The translations under genes were made by a program, and so were the position numbers. Below the pieces are notes generated by a model, which was given only the letters and a program-made list of their open reading frames with translations, was not told where the DNA came from and made no database searches. From assembly GCA_004193285.1 (NCBI GenBank), contig SECP01000012.1, forward strand, positions 1 through 64,000: a stretch of DNA of 64,000 bases. The letters are read 5' to 3'. Positions 35,105 to 42,984 of the stretch are shown piece by piece. Source of the DNA: Myxococcales bacterium. GTDB taxonomy: Bacteria; Myxococcota_A; Polyangia; Polyangiales; Polyangiaceae. The stretch's first letter is position 1, and every line of letters begins with the position of its first letter.

Positions 35105-35908
35105 ATGTCCGTGCTCGCCGCCCCTCGGTTTGCCCCTCGCGCGTCGAGCTCGCCGTCCTCTCCGGCGTTAGCGGCGTTGAGGGTGGTGGAGCTCGAGGGC
35201 GACCTGCGCGGCGTTTTGATCCCGAGTGCGGAGGTGCAGGTCGTCGCGCGGCTAGGAGGGACGGCCGCAGGTGGTTTGGACGTGCATGCGCTGGGGGCGC
35301 GTCAAACGGTGCACCGAAAGCAACTCAGCACGGGCCAGCGCGTCGTTTTGGCGCGCCTCCAGCTCGGAGCCGCGGAAGCGGTGCTGGGCGCACCGGGCTC
35401 CGCTCTGGCAGGCCGCATCGTGGCGCTGGAGGACCTTTGGGGCCGCTACGCGACGCGGCTTCTTCTCGAGCGCCTGGCTCGAGCGCGCACCCCTGCCGAA
35501 TTGACTTCGGTGCTGGAAGGCGCCATCGCCGAGCGCTTCCGAAAGGCCGGCGAAGGCGGCAGCGGCTCACGGCTCGTGATCCACGCCTCCGAGCGGCTGA
35601 CGAGCTCCAGCGTGAATGCCGTCGCCGCGGACCTCGGCGTGAGTGAGCGGCACCTTCGGCGCGTTTTTCAAGAGAGCGTCGGCGTCAATCCCAAGACGTT
35701 CGCCAAGCTCACGCGCTTTCGTCGCGCCGTCCAGGTAGCGCGCACGCAAGTTACCCCGAGCTGGGCGACGATCGCGCTCGGCGCCGGCTACTATGACCAG
35801 GCGCACCTGATCAGCGAATTTCGCGCCATCGCGGGCGTCACGCCGCGCGCGCTCCTCGGCGAGCTCCGTGGAGGTGGTCAGAGCTCACCGCCGATGCTCG
35901 AGCTGTAG
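35105..35908 (+). CDS. AraC family transcriptional regulator
   Basis: 267 residues from the ATG at 35105 (GTG at 35063 would add 14 residues). The N-terminal 170 residues look like the cupin-less sensory domain of DUF6597-type AraC regulators. The C-terminal double helix-turn-helix includes VNAVAADLGVSERHLRRVF and YYDQAHLISEFRAIAGVTPRAL, both hallmarks of HTH_18. Divergent transcription from the epimerase gene suggests local regulation. Confidence 0.9.
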   Translation: MSVLAAPRFAPRASSSPSSPALAALRVVELEGDLRGVLIPSAEVQVVARLGGTAAGGLDVHALGARQTVHRKQLSTGQRVVLARLQLGAAEAVLGAPGSALAGRIVALEDLWGRYATRLLLERLARARTPAELTSVLEGAIAERFRKAGEGGSGSRLVIHASERLTSSSVNAVAADLGVSERHLRRVFQESVGVNPKTFAKLTRFRRAVQVARTQVTPSWATIALGAGYYDQAHLISEFRAIAGVTPRALLGELRGGGQSSPPMLEL

Positions 35909-36040
35909 ACTCCAGGTCATAGCTGCCACGTAGGTGCTGCGCGCAGCCCTCGGTGCAAACTCCGCCCTGCTCGTGACATGGCGGCTCGACTACCACGAGC
36001 GCCCGCGCTCGATCACGGATTCTGTTAGGCTGCGGGGCGT

Positions 36041-36678
36041 TTGCTGGCGTTTTTCACACTTCGGCGGTTCACGTTCCTCACTTCACGCGCATTGCGCGCG
36101 AGCTGGACGCCGCGGTGCGGATTCGCCACCTCGTGCGTGAGGACCTGCTCGCGCAGGCGATGGCGGACGGCAAAGTCACTGCCCAAACCGAAAGGAGCAC
36201 CCAGGCAGAAGTCGTGCGCCTCGTGCAGGAAGGCGCGGACGTCGTGCTTTGCACTTGCTCCACCTTGGGCGACGCCGCTGAAGCCACCGAGGTACCCTCC
36301 GCTCGCGTGCTGCGCGTGGATCGCCCCATGGCTGAACGCGCCGTGGCGCTGGGCCGCCCGATCTTGCTCGTCGCAGCCACACCAACCGCCATGGCCACCG
36401 CGACCGCCCTGCTTCACGAGGTGAGCCAGCCCCCACGGCCCACGGTTCGCGAGTTGATGTGTCGTGCCGCCTGGGAGCGCTTTCAGGCTGGCGACCACGC
36501 TGGCTACGCGAGCGCGCTCGCCCAGCAAGCAAGCGACCAGGCGCACCCTGGAGATGTAATCGTCATGGCGCAAGCGTCGATGTCTTCAGCGGCTGCGCTC
36601 ATCCTCCGCTCCGATGTGGACGTGCTCACGAGCCCCGAGCTCGGCGTGCGTAGAGCGCTCGCGCTCCTGGCTGGGTAA
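36041..36678 (+). pseudogene. Asp/Glu racemase-like gene with frameshift near its start
   Basis: The frame from 36115 to 36678 encodes most of an aspartate/glutamate racemase-superfamily protein (VVLCTCSTLGDAAEA with the first active cysteine; VIVMAQASMSSAA where a second cysteine is replaced). Its family N-terminus (HTSAVHVPHFTRIARELD ... RIRHLVREDLL) continues upstream in the same frame to about 36055 but has no start codon. A TTG at 36041 encodes L-L-A-F-F in the neighbouring frame. One more T in the run 36050-36054 would give an intact MLAFFHTSAVHV. So a base is lost by mutation or sequencing error; an unusual start such as CTG at 36022 is less likely. Confidence 0.65.
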
Positions 36679-36787
36679 GCTGCGGGGCGCCCCTGCCGTC
36701 AGGCACGGCGCGGTCGCGGACCTGAGCACGATAAATGCAGAAGGTCCGGCTTTCCGTTCGAGCACACTCAGATGAAGGCGACCGTAC

Positions 36788-37948
36788 ATGACCGATTCCA
36801 GCGATCGAGACCCCTCACGTCGGGTGTTCGTTCAGGGCACGTTGCTGGCTGCGGCCGCAGCGACGCTGAGCGGCGCAGCCTGCTCGCGCAAGCGGGAGAG
36901 CGCTAAGGTGGCCGCTGAGTCACCGTCCACCCCGAAGCTGGGTTGGGCGATCGTGGGGCTGGGTAAGTTCGCCACGGAGCAGCTCCTGCCAGCCTTTCAG
37001 CATTGCCAGCGCTCGCGGTTGGCGGCCTTCGTGAGCGGCTCCCCGGACAAAGCCAAACGACTAGCGGGGCGTTATGGCGTCGATGAGAAGGCTGTCTACG
37101 GCTACGAGACGTTCGACAAGCTCGCCCAAGATCGCAGCGTGGACGTCGTGTACGTCGTGCTGCCCAACTCGATGCACGCCGAGTACACCCAGCGCGCGTT
37201 TCGAGCCGGCAAGCACGTCATGTGCGAAAAGCCGATGGCGCTGAACGAAGCGGAATGCAGCGCGATGATTGCCGCCGGCAAGGCGGCGGGAAAGCGCCTG
37301 ATGATCGCTTACCGCGCGCAGTTCGAGCCGCACAATCGCGCCGCCATCGAGCTCGTGCGAGCGGGAGAGCTCGGCCGCGTCAAGTTGGTCATCGCCGATC
37401 ACTGTCGCACCATCGATCCGAAGGAGCCGGCCGACCAGTGGCGAATCCGGCGAGCGATGTCCGGGGGCGGCTCGCTGGTGGATATCGGCATCTACAGCTT
37501 GCAAGCGGCGCGCTACATCTTTGGCGAGGAACCGACGGAGGTCAGCGCGCAACTGGCTAGCACCCCTAACGACCCACGCTTCATGGAGGTCGAAGAGAGC
37601 GCGGTGTTCAGCCTGCGTTTCCCGAACGGAGGGCTGGCGAACTGTAGCTCGAGCTACGGCACGACGAACGTGAAGCGCTACCGGGTCATCGGGGAGAAGG
37701 GCTACGCCGATCTCGACCCGGCCACTTCTTACGAGGGGAACGTGCTCCGGGTCGCCAAAGACGGGAAGCCGGAGCCGCGCGAGGTGCCGACCACGAACCA
37801 GTTCGCGGCGGAGATCGACCACCTCTCCGAGTGCATCCAGCTCGGGAAGGAACCTCGCACCCCCGGTGAAGAGGGTCTGCGAGACGTGCGGATCATGCAG
37901 GCCATCTACGCTTCGGCGCGTGAGGGCAAGGCGGTCAAACTAGCGTAG
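36788..37948 (+). CDS. Tat-exported Gfo/Idh/MocA family oxidoreductase
   Basis: 386 residues. The N-terminus has a Tat-type motif SRRVFVQG and hydrophobic stretch ending in SGAAC, so export with possible lipidation is predicted. The Rossmann motif is VGLGKFA, and the catalytic/cofactor motif CEKPMALN plus the later GGGSLVDIGIYSLQAARY place it near glucose-fructose oxidoreductase and related NADP-retaining periplasmic enzymes. It likely interconverts sugars or a glycoside. No neighbouring gene suggests the substrate. Confidence 0.9.
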   Translation: MTDSSDRDPSRRVFVQGTLLAAAAATLSGAACSRKRESAKVAAESPSTPKLGWAIVGLGKFATEQLLPAFQHCQRSRLAAFVSGSPDKAKRLAGRYGVDEKAVYGYETFDKLAQDRSVDVVYVVLPNSMHAEYTQRAFRAGKHVMCEKPMALNEAECSAMIAAGKAAGKRLMIAYRAQFEPHNRAAIELVRAGELGRVKLVIADHCRTIDPKEPADQWRIRRAMSGGGSLVDIGIYSLQAARYIFGEEPTEVSAQLASTPNDPRFMEVEESAVFSLRFPNGGLANCSSSYGTTNVKRYRVIGEKGYADLDPATSYEGNVLRVAKDGKPEPREVPTTNQFAAEIDHLSECIQLGKEPRTPGEEGLRDVRIMQAIYASAREGKAVKLA

Positions 37949-38019
37949 CCGCGCGTACCAAGAAGGCGCCGGTGAGGCGCGTCTGACGTGGCTGTTCAGC
38001 TTTGGCTCGAGCTGCGAGC

Positions 38020-39507
38020 TCAGGAGCTCGGCAGGTTCGACACCGAGTAGTTCGGCGGCTCTTTCGTGATCACGACGTCGTGCGGGTGGGATTCCCGCAA
38101 GCCAGCGCCGGAGATCCGGATGAAGCGCGCGCGCTTTCGGAGCTGTTCGATGGTGCCAGCGCCGATGAGGCCCATGCCGGAACGGATACCGCCGACCAGC
38201 TGGTGGATGCTGTGCGAAAGCGGGCCGCGGTGAGGAACGCGCGCTTCCACGCCTTCCGGCACCAGCTTGACCGTGGAGTCCACGTGGTCTTGGAAGTAGC
38301 GGTCCCGCGAGCCATGCTGCATGGCGCCGAGCGAGCCCATGGCGCGGTACTGCTTGTAGGCCCGCCCTTGGTGGAGGACCAGCTCGCCCGGGCTCTCGTC
38401 CGACCCGGCGAACAGGGAGCCAATCATCACGCTCTCGGCGCCGGCTGCGAGCGCCTTGGTGATGTCGCCCGATTGACGGATGCCGCCATCCGCCACCACC
38501 GGCACACCGTGCTTACGACAAGCTCGCGCTACGTCCGCAATTGCAGTGAGTTGGGGAACGCCTACGCCCGCGACGATTCGCGTCGTGCAGATGGAGCCCG
38601 GCCCGATGCCACAGCGGATGGAGGTGGCGCCGGCCTTGATGAGGTCTAGCGCGCCTTCGGTGGTTGCCACGTTGCCGCCCATGATCGGCAGCTCCGGGAA
38701 TGCCGCGCGGAGCTCCGCGACCTTGGCGATGACCGCTTTGGCGTGACCATGCGAGCTGTCTACCAGCAGGATGTCGATGCCCGCCTCGACCAGCGCGTGA
38801 GTCCGCTCCAGGCAATCCTTGCTCACGCCGACGGCGGCACCGACCCTCAGACGACCGAGCGAGTCCTTCGTGGCGTTGGGGTAGCGCGCCGCCTTCTCGA
38901 TGTCCTTGATCGTGATGAGGCCGACCAGTTGGTACTCGCCGTCCACCACGGGCAGCTTCTCGATGCGGTGCTCGTGGAGCAGGCGCTTGGCTTCAGCCGG
39001 CGTGACGGGCCGCTCGACCGTGATGAGCTTGCGCCGCATCACGTTGCTGACGGGCTGATTCTTGATCTCGACGAAGCGCAGGTCGCGATTGGTGACGAGG
39101 CCGACGAGCCTCCCATTTTCCACCACCGGCAGGCCCGAGATCGAGAGCTCGGACATGACCTGCAGGGCGCGCCCGACCGTCTCGGCTGGGTTCAGGGTCA
39201 CCGGGTCGATGACCATGCCGGCTTCCGAACGCTTGACGAGGCGAATCTCCGTCGCCTGCTGCTCAATCGTGTTGTTCTTGTGAACGAAGCCGATGCCGCC
39301 CTCTTGCGCCATGCAGATGGCGGTGCGGTGCTCCGTCACCGTGTCCATGGGGGAGGAGACGAACGGTACCGCGAGCTCGATGCCTGGGCTCAACCGCGTG
39401 CTGAGCGAGACGTCGTTCGGGTGCACCGACGAATCGCGCGGCTCGAGCAGAACGTCGTCGAAGGTTAGGCCATCGCGGATTTGGAGGGCGTCGTCGTCGA
39501 GATCCAT
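38020..39507 (-). CDS. guaB: Inosine-5'-monophosphate dehydrogenase
   Basis: 495 residues from the ATG at 39507 (a GTG is directly upstream). The TIM barrel begins with [10 protein letters not shown] and is interrupted by two CBS domains (about 95-205: [55 protein letters not shown]). The catalytic loop [11 protein letters not shown] contains the active cysteine; [18 protein letters not shown] binds phosphate and the flap has YFQDH. It catalyses the first step from IMP toward GMP, oxidising IMP to XMP with NAD. Complete and normal. Confidence 0.97.
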   Translation of the reverse strand: MDLDDDALQIRDGLTFDDVLLEPRDSSVHPNDVSLSTRLSPGIELAVPFVSSPMDTVTEHRTAICMAQEGGIGFVHKNNTIEQQATEIRLVKRSEAGMVIDPVTLNPAETVGRALQVMSELSISGLPVVENGRLVGLVTNRDLRFVEIKNQPVSNVMRRKLITVERPVTPAEAKRLLHEHRIEKLPVVDGEYQLVGLITIKDIEKAARYPNATKDSLGRLRVGAAVGVSKDCLERTHALVEAGIDILLVDSSHGHAKAVIAKVAELRAAFPELPIMGGNVATTEGALDLIKAGATSIRCGIGPGSICTTRIVAGVGVPQLTAIADVARACRKHGVPVVADGGIRQSGDITKALAAGAESVMIGSLFAGSDESPGELVLHQGRAYKQYRAMGSLGAMQHGSRDRYFQDHVDSTVKLVPEGVEARVPHRGPLSHSIHQLVGGIRSGMGLIGAGTIEQLRKRARFIRISGAGLRESHPHDVVITKEPPNYSVSNLPSS

Positions 39508-39685
39508 CACGATTGGCCGCTGGCTATACCACCACGACGCCCGCCGTCAAGCCCGGGGACCGGCTCGCAGCCGCGAGCTTTCGAGCCCGCAGCCCGCAAA
39601 ACTTCGAGTTAATTCGCGTGTGACCGGCGCCGCCTCGTGAGCTCCGCGTGACGCAGCTCACGATCGCGAGCGGCGCTTGAGACGC

Positions 39686-40147
39686 ATGTCGTGGCGTGCG
39701 AATCTCCCAAGCATGCAGGGCGTGTGCGGTGCTGGGGTATTGAGTCTGCTTTTGCTCTTCAGCTGCGGCTCGGGACAGCCAGAGGCGCGCGGGGTGCAGA
39801 CGAATCCGTTCATCCCGGCTGAGAAGCTGGCGGCGGTCCGCGTTTGCGAAACGACGGTCCAGCAGCTGCTGAGCGACTTGGGCGCCCCGAGCGGCCAGGG
39901 CCGCGACGGGGATTTTGCCACCTATAGCTGGACTGCAATCGCCATGGTGGTGGAACCGGGGCAAATGGCGATGGGCAGCCAAGGGGTTTACGCCTGGGTC
40001 GACGGCAATGGGCGGGTCGCGAGCTTTCTCGTCAACCCGATCGGGATGCCGCAAACACCGCAGCCCTGCGACGGCGAGATCTGGGGCGGATTGCCCGTTC
40101 CCGATGCGAGCCCGCCTCCCATGAAGAAGAAGCCGGACGACGCTTGA
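39686..40147 (+). CDS. Small lipoprotein, possibly BamE/SmpA-like
   Basis: 153 residues from the ATG at 39686 (TTG at 39677 and ATG at 39713 are alternatives). The signal peptide ends in the lipobox LLFSC. The segment ETTVQQLLSDLGAPSGQGRDGDFATYSW has the look of the SmpA/BamE fold, where a conserved Thr precedes a helix and a Gly-x-Pro turn, but similarity is weak. The C-terminus is Pro/Lys-rich. Envelope role inferred. Confidence 0.65.
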   Translation: MSWRANLPSMQGVCGAGVLSLLLLFSCGSGQPEARGVQTNPFIPAEKLAAVRVCETTVQQLLSDLGAPSGQGRDGDFATYSWTAIAMVVEPGQMAMGSQGVYAWVDGNGRVASFLVNPIGMPQTPQPCDGEIWGGLPVPDASPPPMKKKPDDA

Positions 40148-40328
40148 CGGGCGGTTCGTAGTCCAACGCGCCTCGTGAACGGCGCCACGCTAGAGGCCAT
40201 CACGTGGCCGTGTTTGTACGGACCTGGAGGCCACCAACGAGCGTCGTGAGGGGATATGACCGCGAGCGGGCTGCTTCTTCAATCAGGCGCGCGGCAGCGG
40301 TGCCGTAATTGCAAACACGCGGGGCATC

Positions 40329-41054
40329 ATGGAAGAAGAAGCGACGGGAAGGTTGAGTCAAGGCTTCCTCCCGAACGACGAACGCTCGGAAGAGCAACCC
40401 TCCGCGGCTGCGGCGCTGAAAGACCGCCTTGAGGACAAAGCTCAGGGGGCGCTGAGCTACGCGCGCGGGGCAGCGGAGCGACGCAAAGACGAGGTCGCCG
40501 AAAAGGCCGAGGGCGTTGCCCAGGCGATCCACCACGCTTCTACGAAGCTGCGTTCCGCGCAGCACGAAGAGCTCTCGCGCTACACGGACGAAGTGGCAAG
40601 CAAGCTAGAGCAACTCGCAAGCTCGCTGAAGGGTCGAGACCTCGGCAGCTTGTTGGGAGAAGTCACCCGCTTCGCTCGCAGGCAACCTGCGCTCTTCCTC
40701 GGCGGCGCGTTCACGACCGGCTTGATCGCTGCTCGCTTCGTGAGGAGCTCGGCCAGGCAGTCCCATCCCTCCGGCCCGAGTGATCAATCGCAAAGCGCCT
40801 TCGACCACGCACGGAGCGTGGGAATGGACGGCGGGCCAATGGTGGGCGACGAGCGGGACTCGGCGGACCTGCAGCGTGAGGTCGCGCTGCCGAGCGGCTT
40901 CGGCCCCGCACCGGGAGGATACGGCCCCGCGTCTGCGCCCGCCGGCGCGCACGGGGGCTCGGGGACCTTCGGCGCCGAGGGGGCAGGGGGTGGTCCTGGC
41001 AACGACCCCAGCCCAGTCGCGGCGCCGCCGTCTCCGGAACGCGCACAAGAGTGA
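40329..41054 (+). CDS. Membrane-associated helical protein, YqjD/ElaB (DUF883)-like
   Basis: 241 residues. Residues 20-120 form an amphipathic, Ala/Glu/Lys-rich helix (KDRLEDKAQGALSYARGAAERRKDEVAEKAEG). A hydrophobic stretch with FLGGAFTTGLIAARF follows at about 124-140, matching the RRQPALFLGGA... anchor seen in DUF883/YqjD-type ribosome- or membrane-associated proteins. The C-terminal 90 residues are Gly/Pro-rich and disordered. It lies before a hibernation factor gene, consistent with a stationary-phase role, though this is inference. Confidence 0.7.
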   Translation: MEEEATGRLSQGFLPNDERSEEQPSAAAALKDRLEDKAQGALSYARGAAERRKDEVAEKAEGVAQAIHHASTKLRSAQHEELSRYTDEVASKLEQLASSLKGRDLGSLLGEVTRFARRQPALFLGGAFTTGLIAARFVRSSARQSHPSGPSDQSQSAFDHARSVGMDGGPMVGDERDSADLQREVALPSGFGPAPGGYGPASAPAGAHGGSGTFGAEGAGGGPGNDPSPVAAPPSPERAQE

Positions 41055-41149
41055 TGGCTGTAGGAGTCGGAATACCGACTGGTCGCTCGGCCTTCGGAAA
41101 GCTCACACCTTTTCGGGAATGGAGGCCGAGCGTCGGATGTATCCCCAAC

Positions 41150-41491
41150 ATGCATGTCGATATCCGTTGGAAAGGCCTATCGAAGTCGCAAGCACTGGCT
41201 GACCATGTGCAAAACCGGCTGCGTTTTTCACTCCACGGCTTTCAGGACAAGGTCCGAACCGTCACCGTACGCTTCGAGGATACCAATGGTCCGCGGGGCG
41301 GTATCGACAAGCGTTGTAGCGTGGAGCTGACCGGCGCATTCGGGATCTTCGTTGCCGAAGCGCGCGACAGCAACTTCTACGCTGCCGCGGACATGGCCCT
41401 TGCGCGCGCTGAGCGCGCCATCGCCAAGGCGAAGCGCGACCGGCCTTCTCGAGAGCGGCTCGCCGAGCGCGTCGCGGCTCCCCGCGCCTGA
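41150..41491 (+). CDS. Ribosome hibernation-promoting factor / S30AE family
   Basis: 113 residues from the ATG at 41150. The short form of the family: WKGLSKSQALADHVQNRL, then TVTVRFEDTN and FVAEARDSNFYAAADMALARAERAI make the beta-alpha-beta-beta-beta-alpha fold. The C-terminus ends in a basic tail. Such proteins bind the small ribosomal subunit and silence translation in stationary phase. The frame is open upstream to 41051 but without similarity. Confidence 0.85.
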   Translation: MHVDIRWKGLSKSQALADHVQNRLRFSLHGFQDKVRTVTVRFEDTNGPRGGIDKRCSVELTGAFGIFVAEARDSNFYAAADMALARAERAIAKAKRDRPSRERLAERVAAPRA

Positions 41492-41508
41492 GCGTTCGAT
41501 CCAGACAA

Positions 41509-41530
41509 CCCCGCGCGTCACCACGCGGGG
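41509..41530 (+). terminator. Hairpin after hibernation factor gene
   Basis: CCCCGCG/CGCGGGG with an eight-base loop, 18 bases after the stop at 41491 and 40 bases before the next start. No T tract follows, as is common in GC-rich genomes. Termination or attenuation is inferred. Confidence 0.45.
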
Positions 41531-41569
41531 TGACAGTGGAGCGGTGTCGGGCCAAGCTGGCCCGGTGGC

Positions 41570-42673
41570 ATGAAAGGTAGTCGTCGGCGCCCGATCCTGC
41601 TGACCGGCATCACGGGCTTCATCGGCGGTGCGCTCGCGGTGGAGCTCGTTCGCGCCGGTCACGATATCGCAGCGGTCGTGCGGGCAACGGACGAGCGCGC
41701 GGCAAGGGCCCGCGTCGCCGCGTCGCTCTCCCGGTTCATCGATGGCGAAGCGGCCAGCGCGGTGGCGGCCAACCTGGGCGTCGCGGTAGGAGACTTGGCG
41801 GCGGCTGAGCTCTACGAGCATCCGCTCTTCGATCGCGCAAGCCACGTCGTTCACGCCGCGGGCTGTACGTCCTTTGCGACGAAGGCCGAGGTGCGGCGAG
41901 CCAACGTGGAGGGGACGGCCCGGCTGGCACAGCGGATGTTGCGCGCGCCCGCGCTTCGGCGCTTTCTCCACGTCGGCACCGCGTATTCGTGCGGAGACCG
42001 CCCCGCCCCGGTCGTTTACGAAGAAGATGCGCCGCGGCAGCACCACCGGCATGTCAACGAGTACGCCCGCTCCAAGGCCGCCGCCGAGCTCCTGTTGGCG
42101 GAGCTGGGCTTCGGGGAGCGGTTGCTCATCGCGCGGCCTTCCATCGTCATCGGACATACGCGGTTGGGGGTAGCGCCCTCCAGCAGCTTGTTCTGGTACT
42201 GCCGCGCGATGGCGGCGCTGCGCCGAGGACCGTTCGACCTCGAGGACGCGCGCGACATCGTCCCCGTGGACTACGTGGCGGAGGCGCTCGCCTTCTTGCT
42301 GCTGCGCGAGTCTCCCCGCGCGCGGACGTACCATGTCTCCGCGGGCCGGGCCGGAAGCCGAAGCCTGCGTGAGATGCTGTTGGCTCTCGGCTGGCGCGAG
42401 GGCGACGGCTGGCAGAAGGTTTCCTCCGGCGCGCTCCTCGGCTTGCGCTCGGAGCTCAGGCCGCTCGTGCGCGGCGAGCTGGAAGCGCGTCAGCTCGCGA
42501 GCGGGCTCGGCGCTTGCGCGAAATTCGGGGAGCTCGGGGTGCAATACTTCGACAACGCGCGGCTACTTTCGGAAGGCTTCCGAGCGCCGCCCTCGTTCGT
42601 CGACTACGCCGGTGTGTGCCTGGAGAGCAGCGGCAGCGCGAGCTTGTTCGAACAGATGGTCGATGAAGCATGA
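41570..42673 (+). CDS. NAD(P)-dependent reductase of the thioester-reductase/epimerase type
   Basis: 367 residues. The nucleotide motif is TGITGFIGGALA, followed by VGDL, VVHAAGCTSF, an HVGTAYSCG strand and the catalytic NEYARSKAAAE (Tyr/Lys). IVPVDYVAEAL is the typical substrate-side motif. The order resembles NAD_binding_4 / thioester reductase domains acting on acyl chains, though nucleotide-sugar epimerases are alternative. The C-terminus has an extra helical domain of about 70 residues. No carrier protein gene is nearby. Confidence 0.85.
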   Translation: MKGSRRRPILLTGITGFIGGALAVELVRAGHDIAAVVRATDERAARARVAASLSRFIDGEAASAVAANLGVAVGDLAAAELYEHPLFDRASHVVHAAGCTSFATKAEVRRANVEGTARLAQRMLRAPALRRFLHVGTAYSCGDRPAPVVYEEDAPRQHHRHVNEYARSKAAAELLLAELGFGERLLIARPSIVIGHTRLGVAPSSSLFWYCRAMAALRRGPFDLEDARDIVPVDYVAEALAFLLLRESPRARTYHVSAGRAGSRSLREMLLALGWREGDGWQKVSSGALLGLRSELRPLVRGELEARQLASGLGACAKFGELGVQYFDNARLLSEGFRAPPSFVDYAGVCLESSGSASLFEQMVDEA

Positions 42674-42801
42674 GGCGCCGCGGCGCCGCGAATCCAACCA
42701 GCCCGAGGCGGGAGGGCGCCGTGCGCTCATAAAAGTCACGGCTCGCCTACGTGTTCGTCAAGAACGCGCCAGGAACGGGACGTGCAAAGAGGCTCGTCAA
42801 C

Positions 42802-42966
42802 ATGAACGCTCTTGCCTGGCTCGCGCTGGTGCTGGTCGTGATCTGGCTCGTGGCCGTGGTCGCCCTGAAGGTCGTCAGCTTGACGATCCACTTGGCTCTT
42901 CTGGGGGCCGTGCTGCTGTTGATTGCCTGGGCGCTCCGCCGTGGGAAAGGGCCGGTCAGCTCCTGA
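42802..42966 (+). CDS. Small DUF5670/Lmo0937-like membrane protein
   Basis: 54 residues from the ATG at 42802 with GAGG upstream at spacing of about ten. Two hydrophobic helices (ALAWLALVLVVIWLVAVVAL and LTIHLALLGAVLLLIAW) joined by a short turn and a basic end RRGKG match the Lmo0937-type pattern of widespread small membrane proteins with no known function. Longer start at 42751 adds a polar, unsupported N-terminus. Confidence 0.7.
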   Translation: MNALAWLALVLVVIWLVAVVALKVVSLTIHLALLGAVLLLIAWALRRGKGPVSS

Positions 42967-42984
42967 GCGGCGCGGGGGTGGCGC

